DNA from: Beijerinckiaceae bacterium
GTDB taxonomy: Bacteria; Pseudomonadota; Alphaproteobacteria; Rhizobiales; Beijerinckiaceae
Length of the DNA stretch: 64,000 nt
NCBI GenBank assembly: GCA_009773635.1
Contig: WSYC01000006.1
Location: forward strand, 49,688-113,687
Direction: 5' to 3'
In this document: positions 1 through 9,661 of the stretch, piece after piece
Layout of the letters: the number at the start of each line of letters is the position of its first letter
Numbering within the stretch: position 1 is the first letter of the stretch
The notes under the pieces: generated by a model
Seen by the model: the letters and a program-made list of their open reading frames with translations, nothing else
What the model was told of the DNA's origin: nothing
Database searches by the model: none
Translations under genes and position numbers: made by a program

Positions 1-95
1 TGGTTGCGCTGTCGTTTCAGGCGGCGGGGGCGATTTTCCTCAGCGTCCGGCGCGACTGGCGGCGGCCGCTTTCGGCTGAGCGCTCTGTCAGCTAG
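1..95 (+). CDS. C-terminal end of a protein cut by the window start
   Basis: The frame starting at base 3 is open to a TAG at 93-95 and encodes about 30 residues. A hydrophobic run (FQAAGAIFLSV) is followed by a basic stretch (RRDWRRP), as in the last membrane helix and cytoplasmic tail of an inner-membrane protein. No motif identifies the family. The next gene begins 66 bases on in the same direction. The call rests only on codon use and the hydrophobic-then-basic pattern. Confidence 0.4.
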   Translation, partial: VALSFQAAGAIFLSVRRDWRRPLSAERSVS

Positions 96-161
96 GCGAT
101 AGACAACCACGCAACAAAATTGCACTGTCCGGAACCAGAGTCACAGAGACGGAAATCACCG

Positions 162-2120
162 ATGTTTTCGAGCGTCCTGATCGCAAATCGCGGCGAAATC
201 GCCTTGCGCATTGGCCGAACGGCCCGGCGGATGGGCCTGCGCGTCATTGCCGTTTATTCGGAAGCCGATGCCGAGGCGCCCTTCGTCGCGTTTGCGGACG
301 AGGCCTATTGCATCGGTCCGGCCCCGGCGCGCGAGAGCTACCTCGTTACTGAACGCATTCTCAATGTCGCGCGGCAAGCGGGTGCTCAATGCCTGCATCC
401 GGGCTACGGTTTCCTGTCGGAGAACGCGGAATTTGCCGAAGCCTGCGCGGCTGCCGGCGTGGTATTCGTCGGCCCGCCGCCCTCCGCCGTTCGCGCGATG
501 GGGCTGAAGGACGCCGCGAAAAGCCTTGTCGAGAAGGCCGGGGTTCCCGTGGTGCCGGGCTATCACGGCGCAATTCAGGATGCGGCCTTCCTCAAGGAGA
601 AGGCCTACCAGATCGGCTATCCCGTGCTGATCAAGGCGGTTGCGGGCGGCGGCGGCAAGGGAATGCGCCGGGTCGACAAGCACGCCGATTTTGAAGAGGC
701 GCTCGCCTCCTGCCAGCGCGAGGCACAGAATTCCTTCGGCAACGCGCATGTGCTCATCGAGAAATACGTGCTCGCGCCGCGCCACGTCGAAGTGCAGATT
801 TTCGGGGATCAGCATGGCAATGTGCTGCATTTCTTCGAGCGCGATTGCTCGATGCAGCGACGCCACCAGAAGGTGATCGAGGAAGCGCCCGCGCCGGGCA
901 TGAGTGAGGAAACTCGTGCAGCCTTCGGCAAGGCGGCAGTCGAGGCGGGCAGGGCGGTCGGCTATTATGGCGCCGGCACCGTGGAATTCATCGCCGATGG
1001 GTCGAAGGGTCTCAGGCCCGATGGCTTCTATTTCATGGAAATGAACACAAGGCTTCAGGTCGAGCATCCGGTGACCGAGGCGATCTCCGGGCTTGATCTC
1101 GTGGAATTGCAGTTCCGCGTCGCGGCGGGCGAAAAACTGCCGATGGCGCAGGGCGATCTTTCGATCAACGGCCATTCGGTCGAGGCGCGGCTCTATGCCG
1201 AGGAGCCCGAACGCGGCTTCCTGCCCTCGACCGGGCGGCTGCACGCGCTCCGGCTTGCGGGCGGCGAGGGCATCCGCATCGATTCCGGCGTCATCGAGGG
1301 CGGGGAAGTCACTCCCTTCTACGATCCGATGATCGCCAAGGTCATTGCGCATGGCGCAACGCGCGATGTGGCGCTCGACCGGCTGCGCGATGCGCTGCTG
1401 GGGTCGGTGGTCGCCGGGCCGAAAACCAACGCCCGCTTCCTGACGGCGCTCATCGATCACCCGGATTTCCGCGCCGGCAAGCTCGATACCGGGCTCATCG
1501 ACCGCAATCTTGAGGCGCTTGGCGCGGTGCCGCCGGCGCAGGATGCGCAGGCCGTCGCCGCCGGCGTGCTCGCGCTGGTCGCGGAGGAAAAGGCCCGGCT
1601 TGAAGCCGTGGCCGTTGCCCGCTCCGGCTGGGCTTCCGACCCCTGGAACGAGGCGGACGGCTTCTCGAAGGCCCCCGGACGGCTCGGGTCCGTCCGGGCC
1701 CGCGCCGAGGGCGAGGATATCCGCATCGTGCTCGATGCTGCAGCCGGTGAAGCCTTCGCGGGCGAAGCGGTCGCTGATCGCGAATTCACACTGGTGCCGG
1801 GCGACGATGCTGTTTTCGTGCTTGATCGCGGGCGCCAGACGCGGGTGGCGCTCGTCGATGCGCTGGATGTTTCCTTTGATGATCACGGCGGCGATGCCGG
1901 CGGCAACGTCAAATCGCCGATGCACGGCAAGCTCGTCGCGCTGTTTGTCAGCGAGGGCGAGGCGGTCGAGAAGGGGCAGCGCGTCGCCATCGTCGAAGCG
2001 ATGAAGATGGAGCACCCGGTGCTCGCCCCGCGCGCGGGCACGGTCGAGGGCATCGCCTTTGAAGCCGGCAGCCAGCTCGGCGAGGGCGCGCGGATCATGG
2101 TGATCGCTGATGCTTCGTAG
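162..2120 (+). CDS. Biotin-dependent acyl-CoA carboxylase, biotin-containing alpha subunit (methylcrotonyl/propionyl/acetyl-CoA type)
   Basis: A 652-residue subunit that carboxylates its own biotin with ATP and bicarbonate for transfer to an acyl-CoA by a separate beta subunit, which is not in the window. Biotin carboxylase domain at the N-terminus (start MFSSVLIANRGEIALRIG; glycine-rich ATP loop GGGGKGMRR; EMNTRLQVEHPVTE). Biotinyl domain at the C-terminus with EAMKMEH, biotinylated Lys near residue 615. Length and the segment DEAYCIGPAPARESYL fit methylcrotonyl-CoA carboxylase (leucine breakdown) best, but propionyl-CoA carboxylase cannot be excluded. The ATG at 162 is chosen over an in-frame start at 120 because homologues begin with this segment. 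Confidence 0.9.
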   Translation: MFSSVLIANRGEIALRIGRTARRMGLRVIAVYSEADAEAPFVAFADEAYCIGPAPARESYLVTERILNVARQAGAQCLHPGYGFLSENAEFAEACAAAGVVFVGPPPSAVRAMGLKDAAKSLVEKAGVPVVPGYHGAIQDAAFLKEKAYQIGYPVLIKAVAGGGGKGMRRVDKHADFEEALASCQREAQNSFGNAHVLIEKYVLAPRHVEVQIFGDQHGNVLHFFERDCSMQRRHQKVIEEAPAPGMSEETRAAFGKAAVEAGRAVGYYGAGTVEFIADGSKGLRPDGFYFMEMNTRLQVEHPVTEAISGLDLVELQFRVAAGEKLPMAQGDLSINGHSVEARLYAEEPERGFLPSTGRLHALRLAGGEGIRIDSGVIEGGEVTPFYDPMIAKVIAHGATRDVALDRLRDALLGSVVAGPKTNARFLTALIDHPDFRAGKLDTGLIDRNLEALGAVPPAQDAQAVAAGVLALVAEEKARLEAVAVARSGWASDPWNEADGFSKAPGRLGSVRARAEGEDIRIVLDAAAGEAFAGEAVADREFTLVPGDDAVFVLDRGRQTRVALVDALDVSFDDHGGDAGGNVKSPMHGKLVALFVSEGEAVEKGQRVAIVEAMKMEHPVLAPRAGTVEGIAFEAGSQLGEGARIMVIADAS

Positions 2121-2469
2121 CGTTCTTGTGATTGCTGCCTTGCTGTTTGCACGCGGTGCTCTCGCATGTTCGTGCGGAATTATCGACCCGGAAGTTCTGC
2201 GCGAGCGCTCAAAGGTGATTGTTGAGGGTAAGGTAATTTCTGTGACTGAGGCGCCTTCTTCTATTGCCGGACATAACCGTGCCCGTATTCAGGTTACCAA
2301 GGTGCTCAAAGGGAAGGCTTCCAAAGTCGTCGTCATTTTGACCCCCAATCACTCCCAGACATGCAGATATGTGTTCGAGAGGGGGCAGCGAGGAGAGTTT
2401 CGCGCAAACATAGAAAGCGGCAAGCTTTCGACCAATTCCTGCCTGATGATCGGGGCAAAGCGGGACTGA
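2110..2469 (+). CDS. Small exported protein with mature N-terminal Cys-x-Cys (TIMP/NTR-like, hypothetical)
   Basis: A 119-residue protein. Residues 1-19 form a signal peptide ending in a hydrophobic core and Ala, followed at once by CSCG. The rest has beta-strand-like segments (VIVEGKVISV, RARIQVTKVLKG) and two later Cys that could form disulfides. A Cys-x-Cys at the mature N-terminus followed by an OB-like barrel is the layout of the tissue-inhibitor-of-metalloprotease/netrin module; assignment to it is inference. It overlaps the carboxylase stop by 11 bases and its own stop overlaps the next ATG (TGATG). Base composition is more AT-rich than its neighbours. A similar protein is encoded at 61526-62014. 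Confidence 0.75.
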   Translation: MLRSVLVIAALLFARGALACSCGIIDPEVLRERSKVIVEGKVISVTEAPSSIAGHNRARIQVTKVLKGKASKVVVILTPNHSQTCRYVFERGQRGEFRANIESGKLSTNSCLMIGAKRD

Positions 2470-2903
2470 TGGCGCTTCATATCCTCAAGCTCTGCGTCGG
2501 CTGCGAGTCGATCGCCGATCTCGAATCCTGGATCGAGGAGAACCGCCTCCTCCACAAGCGCCTCGGGCGGACATACCGCCAGACGCACACCACCCGCATG
2601 GTGCCCAGGCGGATGGCTGAAATCGCCGGCGAGGGTTCGCTCTACTGGGTCATCAAGGGCCGCATCGCCGCGCGTCAGCGCATCGAGGCCATTGAGCCGT
2701 TTACCGGAGAGGATGGCATCTCGCGTTGCCATATCGTCCTGGAGCCGGTGGTTGTGCCGGTGCAGTTGCGCCCCTGCCGCCCGTTCCAGGGCTGGCGCTA
2801 CCTCCTGGACAAGGACGCGCCGAAGGATATCACCGCCGGCGAAACCCCCGAGGACATGCCCGAAGCGATGCGTGAGGACTTGCGCGCGCTGGGGCTTTTG
2901 TGA
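2469..2903 (+). CDS. DUF1489 family protein
   Basis: A 144-residue soluble protein beginning MALHILKLCVGCES, with conserved-looking segments TRMVPRR, YWVIKGRIAARQ and RPFQGWRYL characteristic of the alphaproteobacterial DUF1489 family. No function is established for the family and no catalytic motif is evident. The ATG overlaps the preceding stop by one base, so the two are probably translationally coupled. A longer in-frame extension to 2361 would lie inside the preceding gene and is rejected. Confidence 0.85.
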   Translation: MALHILKLCVGCESIADLESWIEENRLLHKRLGRTYRQTHTTRMVPRRMAEIAGEGSLYWVIKGRIAARQRIEAIEPFTGEDGISRCHIVLEPVVVPVQLRPCRPFQGWRYLLDKDAPKDITAGETPEDMPEAMREDLRALGLL

Positions 2904-2964
2904 TCGAACCGTTGGCGAATGAACCTGCCCGGATTCCGGCCGGGTCAGCAGGAACGGGTCACGG

Positions 2965-3669
2965 ATGAACTATATCATCTCCATGGTGGTGTTCGGCGCC
3001 ATCGTCTGGTGGTTCGCGCTTGGGCCGGGCCGCAAGGCCGGGGACCAGCTCTCGCCGCTGACCCGCAAGCTCGTCGGTGCGGTTGCCGGTGGCGCTGGCA
3101 TCCTGCTTGCGCTCAAGGGGCGGATCGATTTCGCCATCGTGCTGATCTCGCTCTCGGCCTGGCTGCTTGGCTTCAAGCTGCCGGCGATGTTCGACCCGAT
3201 CGGCCGGGCGCGCCGCAGCGAAATCCACACGCGTGCGCTCACGGTTCTGATTGATCTCGGCACCGGCGATCTCGATGCGCAGATTACCGCCGGCACCTAT
3301 GCCGGTCGCACCTTGGGCAAGCTCGGCCCGCAGGAACTCATTGCTTTTGCCCGCGAGATGGCGGCGTTGGACCCGCAGGGATTAAACCTCGTGGCTCAGG
3401 ATCTGGACCGCCGGTCGCCCGGCTGGCGTCAGCACGTGCAGTTCGACGCGGCAGCGGGGAACGGCGCGGCGGCGAGCCAGAGTGAAATGCGTGACGAGGA
3501 AGCTTATCAGGTCCTTGGCCTTGAGCCCGGGGCTTCCGAAGAGGCCATTCGCGCGGCGCATCGGGCGCTGATCGCGCGGTTTCACCCCGATCGGGGCGGT
3601 TCCACCTACCTCGCGGCCATGGTCAACCGCGCCAAGGATATCGCGCTGGCGGCGCAGCGGCGCGGCTGA
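2965..3669 (+). CDS. Membrane-anchored J-domain protein (DnaJ-like)
   Basis: A 234-residue protein with hydrophobic segments near residues 1-20, 35-50 and 55-75, a linker, and a C-terminal J-domain from about residue 175 (YQVLGLEPGASEEAIRAAHR, then FHPDRGG with the HPD tripeptide that stimulates DnaK ATPase). The type III layout (no Gly/Phe or zinc region) suggests an inner-membrane co-chaperone presenting its J-domain to cytoplasmic DnaK, similar in design to Pam18/DjlA. It follows DUF1489 by 61 bases on the same strand. Client proteins are unknown. Confidence 0.85.
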   Translation: MNYIISMVVFGAIVWWFALGPGRKAGDQLSPLTRKLVGAVAGGAGILLALKGRIDFAIVLISLSAWLLGFKLPAMFDPIGRARRSEIHTRALTVLIDLGTGDLDAQITAGTYAGRTLGKLGPQELIAFAREMAALDPQGLNLVAQDLDRRSPGWRQHVQFDAAAGNGAAASQSEMRDEEAYQVLGLEPGASEEAIRAAHRALIARFHPDRGGSTYLAAMVNRAKDIALAAQRRG

Positions 3670-3760
3670 GGCACGCGTCAGCGGGCGGCTGAGATCGGCC
3701 ATGATGCGGTCCAGTTCAAGGTCGTCGCGGGGGTCAAGCATCCTGCTGGCTCCGATAAAA

Positions 3761-5635
3761 TCAGATTTTCTGGGCAATGCAGTTGAAGCCGGAGCGCTTG
3801 AGCGCCTTGCAGGCCTCCTGCGCACTCTCGGCCTCGAAGCCGGCGAAGCGGGCGCGGTAGAGCGTCGTGCCCCCCTTCGCGACAGCCTCGGTGAAAGGCT
3901 CGGCGGATTTGAGCAGCCGACCGGTCTTCTCGACCGCTGAATCAAGAACCATGCGCGCCTTGGCGTCGCTCTCCGCCGCCGCGAGCTGGATGATCCAGCC
4001 GCTTCTTGCTGGCGCGGCTTTGGCTGTAGCGGTTGGTCTGACGGCCGCTTCCTTGATCGGTTCCTTGGCGGGCTCCGCGGCGGCGACGCGCTTGGGCAGC
4101 TCCGGCACGGGCGGCGGCGTCACGGCGGCGATTTCCGCCCGTTTGGCCATTGTCGGCACACGTTCTTCGGTTTTCGAGGCGGCATCGGCGATCGATTTTG
4201 CGGCCGCAGTGCTCGGCAGCGGGGCAGCAGGCGAGGGGGCTGTGGGCAGAGGCTGCGCCACTTCCGCTTTCGGCGCTTCGCCCGGGATCGCGTTGGTGTA
4301 GCGGACGCTGCCCGGCGGCACGAGGCGGTTCTCGTCGCGCCGCGGCGGCAGGTCCGCAGCCTGCGGGCCCGGAACCCAGCGCATTGCCGGCGAGCGCGGC
4401 GTGGTGCCGACGAGCGCGAGCGGCGTCGTTGCGCTCTGGACGATGTTTGTCGAGCCACTGGCGGCCAGCGCCAGCGGACGCGAGCGGGTCAGGCCGGGAT
4501 CATCCCCCTGACCACGTGGCCCGGTTTCGGCGATCACGGCGGTACGCGGCCGACTTGGCGGCACCGGCAACGCGGAGTTCTGATACAACCCGACCGGAGC
4601 CTGCACCGGCTGCGGCGCATTGATGGCCACGCGGGGGGCGGGGAGATTCGATGCCGGGCGAGCCGGTGTCGTGCCGCCGTCTTCCTCATCCTCGTCTTCC
4701 GGTGTCTGGCGCGCGGCAACCTCGACCGTCTTGTTGGTGAGGCGGCGACCGGCATAGGCGCGGTCCATATGGTTTTCGATCAGGCCGGCGACCTGCGCAT
4801 CGCGCGAACGACCCGACCGACCACCGAGCACCACCGTAATCAGGTGGCGACCATCCGCCTTCGCGGAAGTCAGGAGATTGAAGCCGGAGGCGCGGGTGTA
4901 ACCGGTCTTGATGCCATCAACGCCCTCCACCTGCCCCAGCAGGCGGTTGTGATTGCGATGGCCGCGCCCCTCGTAGGTGAACATGCGCGTGCCGAAATAC
5001 GGGTAATAACGCGGAAAACGGTCCTGAATGACGCGGCCGAGCGTCACGAGATCGCGCGCGGTCGTGATCTGGCCGGGGTTTGGCAGGCCCGAGGCATTGC
5101 GGAACGTGGTCCGGCTCATGCCGATCGCGCGCGCCTTGCGGGTCATCATCGCGGCGAAGCGGTCCTCGTCACCGCCGATCGCCTCGGCGACGACAACCGC
5201 AATATCATTGGCGGATTTGGTGACGAGCGCCTTGATCGCATCCTCGACGGAAATCGTCTCGCCGGGGCGCAGACCGAGCTTCGACGGCGCCTGGCTGGCA
5301 GCCTCGCGCGAGACCGGAAGTTCGGTGGAAAGCTTGAAACGCCCCGTCTCCAGCTGCTCGAACAGCATGTAGAGCGTCATCACCTTCGTGACGGAGGCGG
5401 GGTGGCGGCTTGCGTCACCGTTGGTCGACTGCAACACCTTGCCGGAGTTCACGTCGTAGACCATCGAGGCGAAGGGTGGATTGTAGCCGCCGGCGCGGGC
5501 ATGGCGTTTGCGGCGAGCCTCGGCTTCCGGCACAGCCAACGCAACCGTCAGCACCGCGGCGAGCACGAGGGAAGCAAGAGCCCGCACGGCCAACAGCCGG
5601 CGCGCCGAACCAACGCAAGACATACGCATACTCAC
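3761..5635 (-). CDS. D-alanyl-D-alanine carboxypeptidase (PBP5/6 family) with C-terminal SPOR domain
   Basis: A 624-residue exported penicillin-binding protein that trims the terminal D-Ala of peptidoglycan stem peptides. Signal peptide at residues 1-40. Serine-peptidase S11 motifs are all present: S81-x-x-K84 (ASVTK), S141-A-N143 and K243-T-G245. A long Pro/Ala-rich low-complexity segment (about 310-530) leads to a C-terminal SPOR-like domain (about 545-624) that would bind denuded glycan strands at the septum. The PBP5-plus-SPOR arrangement is common in Hyphomicrobiales. MRMSC at residue 4 is an alternative start. It is transcribed divergently from the phasin gene. Confidence 0.9.
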   Translation of the reverse strand: MSMRMSCVGSARRLLAVRALASLVLAAVLTVALAVPEAEARRKRHARAGGYNPPFASMVYDVNSGKVLQSTNGDASRHPASVTKVMTLYMLFEQLETGRFKLSTELPVSREAASQAPSKLGLRPGETISVEDAIKALVTKSANDIAVVVAEAIGGDEDRFAAMMTRKARAIGMSRTTFRNASGLPNPGQITTARDLVTLGRVIQDRFPRYYPYFGTRMFTYEGRGHRNHNRLLGQVEGVDGIKTGYTRASGFNLLTSAKADGRHLITVVLGGRSGRSRDAQVAGLIENHMDRAYAGRRLTNKTVEVAARQTPEDEDEEDGGTTPARPASNLPAPRVAINAPQPVQAPVGLYQNSALPVPPSRPRTAVIAETGPRGQGDDPGLTRSRPLALAASGSTNIVQSATTPLALVGTTPRSPAMRWVPGPQAADLPPRRDENRLVPPGSVRYTNAIPGEAPKAEVAQPLPTAPSPAAPLPSTAAAKSIADAASKTEERVPTMAKRAEIAAVTPPPVPELPKRVAAAEPAKEPIKEAAVRPTATAKAAPARSGWIIQLAAAESDAKARMVLDSAVEKTGRLLKSAEPFTEAVAKGGTTLYRARFAGFEAESAQEACKALKRSGFNCIAQKI

Positions 5636-5944
5636 AACTCCGGCACCCTTGAGGGGCGCGAACCAGACCGGGCGGACCCGGACCGAACAGATTGCTAAAA
5701 TGCAGTCGGTCTGGTTACCCGAGTCTTAAGTCAGCGCGGGAAATCGGATTCGCGTCCGGGTTGCAGGAAGCTATGCGCGCGGGCGTTTGCGCTATGTCAA
5801 AATCTCATGGTGCAGTGCAAAATAGTTGCTTGACATTTTGTGCATCGCAACATAGATCGGAGGGGTAGCTGGAGCGGTAACGCGGCTGGCAAAGAACTCA
5901 CTGAACGATCCAGAAGATCCATCCTGACGATAAGGGGAACCACC
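5636..5944 (+). promoter_or_regulatory. Divergent intergenic region with putative phasin promoter (-35 TTGACA at 5830, -10 near 5853)
   Basis: This 309-base gap separates dacA from the phasin gene. TTGACA at 5830-5835 is followed after 17 bases by a weak -10 (TAGATC, 5853-5858), giving a leader of roughly 80 bases. TGCA-containing near-palindromes (TGCAGTGCAA at 5812-5821, TGCATCGCAA at 5841-5850) surround the -35. Phasin promoters in this class are often repressed by PhaR through TGC/GCA-rich sites, so PhaR control is a reasonable guess, not shown. Confidence 0.45.
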
Positions 5945-6280
5945 ATGACCAACGCATTCGAAGATATCCAGAAGTTCGGCAAAGAGAACCTCGACACCGC
6001 CGTGAAGGCGTTCGGCGCCCAGCAGAAGAGCGCCCAGGCGATCGCTGCCGAAGTTGCCGATTATTCCAAGAAGGCCATCGAGGCCGGCTCCGCCCAGTTC
6101 GAGAAGCTCGTCGGCGTGAAGACGCTCGACAAGGCCATCGAAGTCCAGTCGGAATTCGCCAAGACCGCCTACGAGGGCTATGTTGCCCACGCGACGAAGG
6201 TCGGCGAACTCGTCACCGCCTATGCCAAGGAAGCTTTCAAGCCGCTCGAAGGCGCGATCGCCAAGGCGCAGGGCAAGTAA
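5945..6280 (+). CDS. Phasin family protein
   Basis: A 111-residue, almost entirely helical protein (MTNAFEDIQKFGKENLDTAV...) without signal peptide or Cys, ending in a Lys/Ala-rich tail. It matches the Phasin_2 pattern: amphipathic helices that coat polyhydroxyalkanoate granules or act as small stress proteins. The ATG at 5945 follows AAGGGG about 8 bases upstream; the longer frame to 5840 is upstream leader. It is monocistronic and ends at a strong terminator. No other PHA gene is in the window. Confidence 0.85.
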   Translation: MTNAFEDIQKFGKENLDTAVKAFGAQQKSAQAIAAEVADYSKKAIEAGSAQFEKLVGVKTLDKAIEVQSEFAKTAYEGYVAHATKVGELVTAYAKEAFKPLEGAIAKAQGK

Positions 6281-6327
6281 GCTCTACAAGCAAGCTTTAG
6301 ATGCCGGAGTGTTTTTCCGGCCAGTTC

Positions 6328-6355
6328 AGGCCCGGTCGAAAGACCGGGCCTTTTT
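6328..6355 (+). terminator. Rho-independent terminator of the phasin gene
   Basis: A perfect 10-bp stem (AGGCCCGGTC / GACCGGGCCT) with a GAAA tetraloop runs into TTTT, 48 bases after the phasin stop. Confidence 0.9.
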
Positions 6356-6605
6356 GTCTGTGAATTTGTCACCCGAGGGGGTTTAAACCGGGGCGTCGGG
6401 TGCCTACCTCCTCCCGGCGGGCGGATAATTCGCGTCGATCTTTCGCCCGGCAGCTCCCGACGTGCGGAACCCGCTTGATTGTATGGCAAACCGGCATAAC
6501 CTTCTTCCTGTCAGCCCTGATTTGCAGGACAATCGCATGTGTGCAGCCATGCCCGGTATGGAGCGACAATCCCCGAAAGCCGTGAGGCCCGGGCAGGATA
6601 TCCGC

Positions 6606-6932
6606 ATGTCCGGTAACCGTATGTCTGGCAAACCAGCGAGCGGAACCGCGCTTGCCACGCGAACCAAGGTAGCCCGCAAACGGCCCGACCTTTACCGCGT
6701 CCTGCTGCTGAACGATGATTACACGCCGATGGAGTTCGTGATTCACGTGCTCATGCAGTTCTTCAATAAAAACGAGGAGGAGGCGACCGAGATCATGCTT
6801 CATGTCCATCACCATGGCGTGGGCGAATGCGGGACCTTCACATTCGAGATTGCCGAAACCAAGGTGACACAGGTGATGGATTTCGCGCGCGAGAACCAGC
6901 ATCCTCTGCAATGCGTCATGGAGAAGAAGTGA
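6606..6932 (+). CDS. clpS: ATP-dependent Clp protease adaptor ClpS
   Basis: A 108-residue adaptor that binds N-degron substrates and delivers them to ClpAP. Core motif [14 protein letters not shown] (Asn and Asp bind the substrate N-terminus), then the helix [19 protein letters not shown] and the final segment ENQHPLQC. The ATG at 6606 is preceded by AGGA at the right distance; in-frame ATGs farther upstream (6462, 6537) would add a poorly conserved extension. clpA follows after 128 bases, the usual clpS-clpA order. Confidence 0.95.
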   Translation: MSGNRMSGKPASGTALATRTKVARKRPDLYRVLLLNDDYTPMEFVIHVLMQFFNKNEEEATEIMLHVHHHGVGECGTFTFEIAETKVTQVMDFARENQHPLQCVMEKK

Positions 6933-7060
6933 AACCGCACCGCGCTCCCCGGAGGTGTGCGGCCTGACGGGGCAGAACGAGACACGACCATGGCACCTTC
7001 CGGTGCCGGACCGGGATTTCCGGCGCCACAGGGCGCCAAACCAGGAAAGCGAGCGGGACA

Positions 7061-9577
7061 TTGCCCAGTTTTTCGAAAAGCCTCGAAAACGCATTGCATC
7101 AGGCGCTCGCCCATGCCTCCTCGCGGCGGCATGAGTTTGCGACCCTCGAGCACCTTCTGCTGGCGCTGATCGACGATCCGGATGCGAGCGCCGTCATGCA
7201 GGCCTGCAACGTCGATCTCGAACAGCTCAAGCAGACCGTCATCACCTATATCGATACCGAGCTGGAAGCGCTCGTCACGCGCGACCGCACCGATACCAAG
7301 CCGACAGCCGGGTTCCAGCGTGTCATCCAGCGCGCGGTGATCCACGTGCAGTCCTCGGGGCGTGAGGAAGTCACCGGTGCCAACGTGCTCGTCGCGATTT
7401 TTGCCGAGCGCGAGAGCCACGCCGCCTATTTCCTGCAGGAGCAGGAAATGACGCGCTATGACGCGGTGAATTACATCTCGCACGGCATCGCCAAGCGGCC
7501 GGATGCGTCGGAATCGCGCAGCCCGCGCGGCGTCGATGACGACAATGAGGAAAATTACGAAGCGCCGCCGATGGGCGGGCAAGCCGAGAACAACAAGCCG
7601 AAGAAGGAGAGCGCGCTCGCGCTCTACGCCACTGATCTGAACAAGAAGGCGAGGACCGGCAAGATCGATCCGCTGATCGGGCGCGAGAGCGAGGTCAACC
7701 GCACGATCCAGGTGCTCTGCCGCCGGCAGAAGAACAACCCGCTGCTGGTCGGCGACCCCGGTGTCGGCAAGACCGCGATCGCCGAAGGCCTCGCGAAGAA
7801 GATCGTCGACGGGCAGGTGCCGGATGTTCTGGCGGATGCGACCGTCTATGCGCTCGACATGGGCACGCTGCTCGCCGGCACGCGCTATCGCGGCGATTTC
7901 GAGGAACGCCTCAAGCAGGTGATGAAGGAGATCGAACAGCACCGCAAAGCGATCCTGTTCATCGACGAGATCCATACCGTGATCGGGGCCGGCGCGACCT
8001 CCGGCGGCTCGATGGATGCCTCGAACCTCCTGAAGCCCGCGCTGGCGGCCGGCACGCTCAGGTGCATCGGCTCGACCACCTACAAGGAGTACCGCCAGTA
8101 TTTCGAGAAGGACCGTGCGCTGGTGCGCCGTTTCCAGAAGATCGATGTCAACGAGCCCTCGATCCCCGATGCGATCGAAATCCTCAAAGGGCTCAAACCC
8201 TATTTCGAGGATTTCCATCGCCTGAAATATACCAACGACGCCGTGAAAGGCGCGGTGGAGCTGTCTGCCCGCTACATCCACGACCGCAAGCTGCCGGATA
8301 AAGCCATCGACGTGATCGATGAAACCGGAGCGTCGCAGATGCTGCTGGCCCCGGCCAAGCGCAAGAAGACCATCGGCCTCAAGGAAATCGAGGCGACCAT
8401 TGCCACCATGGCGCGCATCCCGCCGAAAACCGTCTCGAAAGATGACGCTGAGGTGCTCAGGAACATCGAGACGACGCTGAAACGCGTCGTTTACGGGCAG
8501 GAAGCCGCGATCACGCAGCTTTCGTCTGCGATCAAGCTGGCGCGTGCCGGCCTGCGCGATGCCGAGAAGCCGATCGGTTGCTACCTGTTCTCCGGTCCCA
8601 CCGGCGTCGGCAAGACCGAGGTGGCCAAGCAACTCGCCTCCGTGCTCGGCGTGAAGCTCCTGCGCTTCGACATGTCGGAATACATGGAGAGGCACACGGT
8701 CTCGCGGCTCATCGGCGCACCTCCGGGCTATGTCGGCTTCGATCAGGGCGGCCTCCTGACCGATGGCGTCGACCAGAACCCCTATTGCGTGCTCCTCCTC
8801 GACGAAATCGAAAAGGCGCACCCGGATCTCTTCAACATCCTGTTGCAGGTGATGGATCACGGCAAGCTGACCGATCACAACGGCAAGGAAGTGCAGTTCA
8901 GGAACACCATCCTGATCATGACGACCAATGCCGGTGCCTCCGACATGGCGAAATCCGCCTTCGGCTTCACCCGCGCCAAGCGCGAGGGTGAGGATACCGA
9001 GGCGATCAACCGCATGTTCACGCCCGAGTTCCGCAACCGGCTCGATGCGGTCGTCACCTTCGGCAACCTGCCGCGCGAGGTGATCGCGCAGGTCGTCGAC
9101 AAGTTCGTCGCGCAGCTGGAGGCCCAACTTGCAGACCGTCATGTCACCATCCAGCTCTCGGACGAGGCCCGCGACTGGCTCGTCGAGCACGGCTATGACG
9201 ATGCCATGGGCGCGCGGCCAATGGGTCGGCTTATCCAGTCCTCGATCAAGACCGGGCTCGCCGAGGAAGTGCTGTTCGGCAAGCTGAAAAACGGCGGCAA
9301 TGTGCGCGTCGTCGTCGTTGAAGCCGAGGGTGGCAGGAAGCTCGGGTTTGAATACCCGGAAGGCCCGGTGAAGCCGAAAGCGGAACCGTTGCCCGCGAAG
9401 CCAAAAGCGAAAGCAAAACCTAAAGCAGCGCCGAAGCAGAAGGTCGCGGCCAAAGCGGCCCTGCCGCAGCCGCAGCCGCCCAAACCGCTGCCCGCGCCGG
9501 AGAAGAAGCCGGATGATGGTGATGAACCGCCCCGGCCGCGCCGCTCGCCGGTGCCGAAGCTGCCGCTGAAGAAATAG
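7061..9577 (+). CDS. clpA: ATP-dependent Clp protease ATP-binding subunit ClpA
   Basis: An 838-residue AAA+ unfoldase of the ClpAP protease. N-terminal Clp repeat domain (about 1-145) binds ClpS; an acidic linker follows; D1 has Walker A GDPGVGKT and D2 has GPTGVGKTE with DMSEYMERH and arginine-finger regions. The start is a TTG at 7061, since the encoded [18 protein letters not shown] is the canonical ClpA N-terminus and no in-frame ATG precedes it. The last ~65 residues are an unusual Lys/Ala/Pro-rich tail ending KLPLKK, beyond the normal end of the family. Confidence 0.96.
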   Translation: MPSFSKSLENALHQALAHASSRRHEFATLEHLLLALIDDPDASAVMQACNVDLEQLKQTVITYIDTELEALVTRDRTDTKPTAGFQRVIQRAVIHVQSSGREEVTGANVLVAIFAERESHAAYFLQEQEMTRYDAVNYISHGIAKRPDASESRSPRGVDDDNEENYEAPPMGGQAENNKPKKESALALYATDLNKKARTGKIDPLIGRESEVNRTIQVLCRRQKNNPLLVGDPGVGKTAIAEGLAKKIVDGQVPDVLADATVYALDMGTLLAGTRYRGDFEERLKQVMKEIEQHRKAILFIDEIHTVIGAGATSGGSMDASNLLKPALAAGTLRCIGSTTYKEYRQYFEKDRALVRRFQKIDVNEPSIPDAIEILKGLKPYFEDFHRLKYTNDAVKGAVELSARYIHDRKLPDKAIDVIDETGASQMLLAPAKRKKTIGLKEIEATIATMARIPPKTVSKDDAEVLRNIETTLKRVVYGQEAAITQLSSAIKLARAGLRDAEKPIGCYLFSGPTGVGKTEVAKQLASVLGVKLLRFDMSEYMERHTVSRLIGAPPGYVGFDQGGLLTDGVDQNPYCVLLLDEIEKAHPDLFNILLQVMDHGKLTDHNGKEVQFRNTILIMTTNAGASDMAKSAFGFTRAKREGEDTEAINRMFTPEFRNRLDAVVTFGNLPREVIAQVVDKFVAQLEAQLADRHVTIQLSDEARDWLVEHGYDDAMGARPMGRLIQSSIKTGLAEEVLFGKLKNGGNVRVVVVEAEGGRKLGFEYPEGPVKPKAEPLPAKPKAKAKPKAAPKQKVAAKAALPQPQPPKPLPAPEKKPDDGDEPPRPRRSPVPKLPLKK

Positions 9578-9580
9578 CGC

Positions 9581-9602
9581 CCTGCACGCGAAAATCGTGC
9601 AG
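9581..9602 (+). terminator. Hairpin after clpA (possible weak terminator)
   Basis: CCTGCACG and CGTGCAGG form a perfect 8-bp stem around a 7-base AT-rich loop, starting 4 bases after the clpA stop. No U-tract follows, so it may be a Rho-assisted stop or an mRNA 3'-end stabiliser. Confidence 0.4.
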
Positions 9603-9661
9603 GCGTGGTGCGTGCGTGCTCGACGCTTGGAGTGATCGGGGCTATCCCTGAAGCCAAGTCC

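Noticed and set aside
3382-3735. Minus-strand frame starting MLDPRDDLELDRIMADL downstream of dacA
   Set aside because: The first 40 residues outside the J-protein gene look plausible, but the rest runs antisense through its J-domain coding region and has biased composition.
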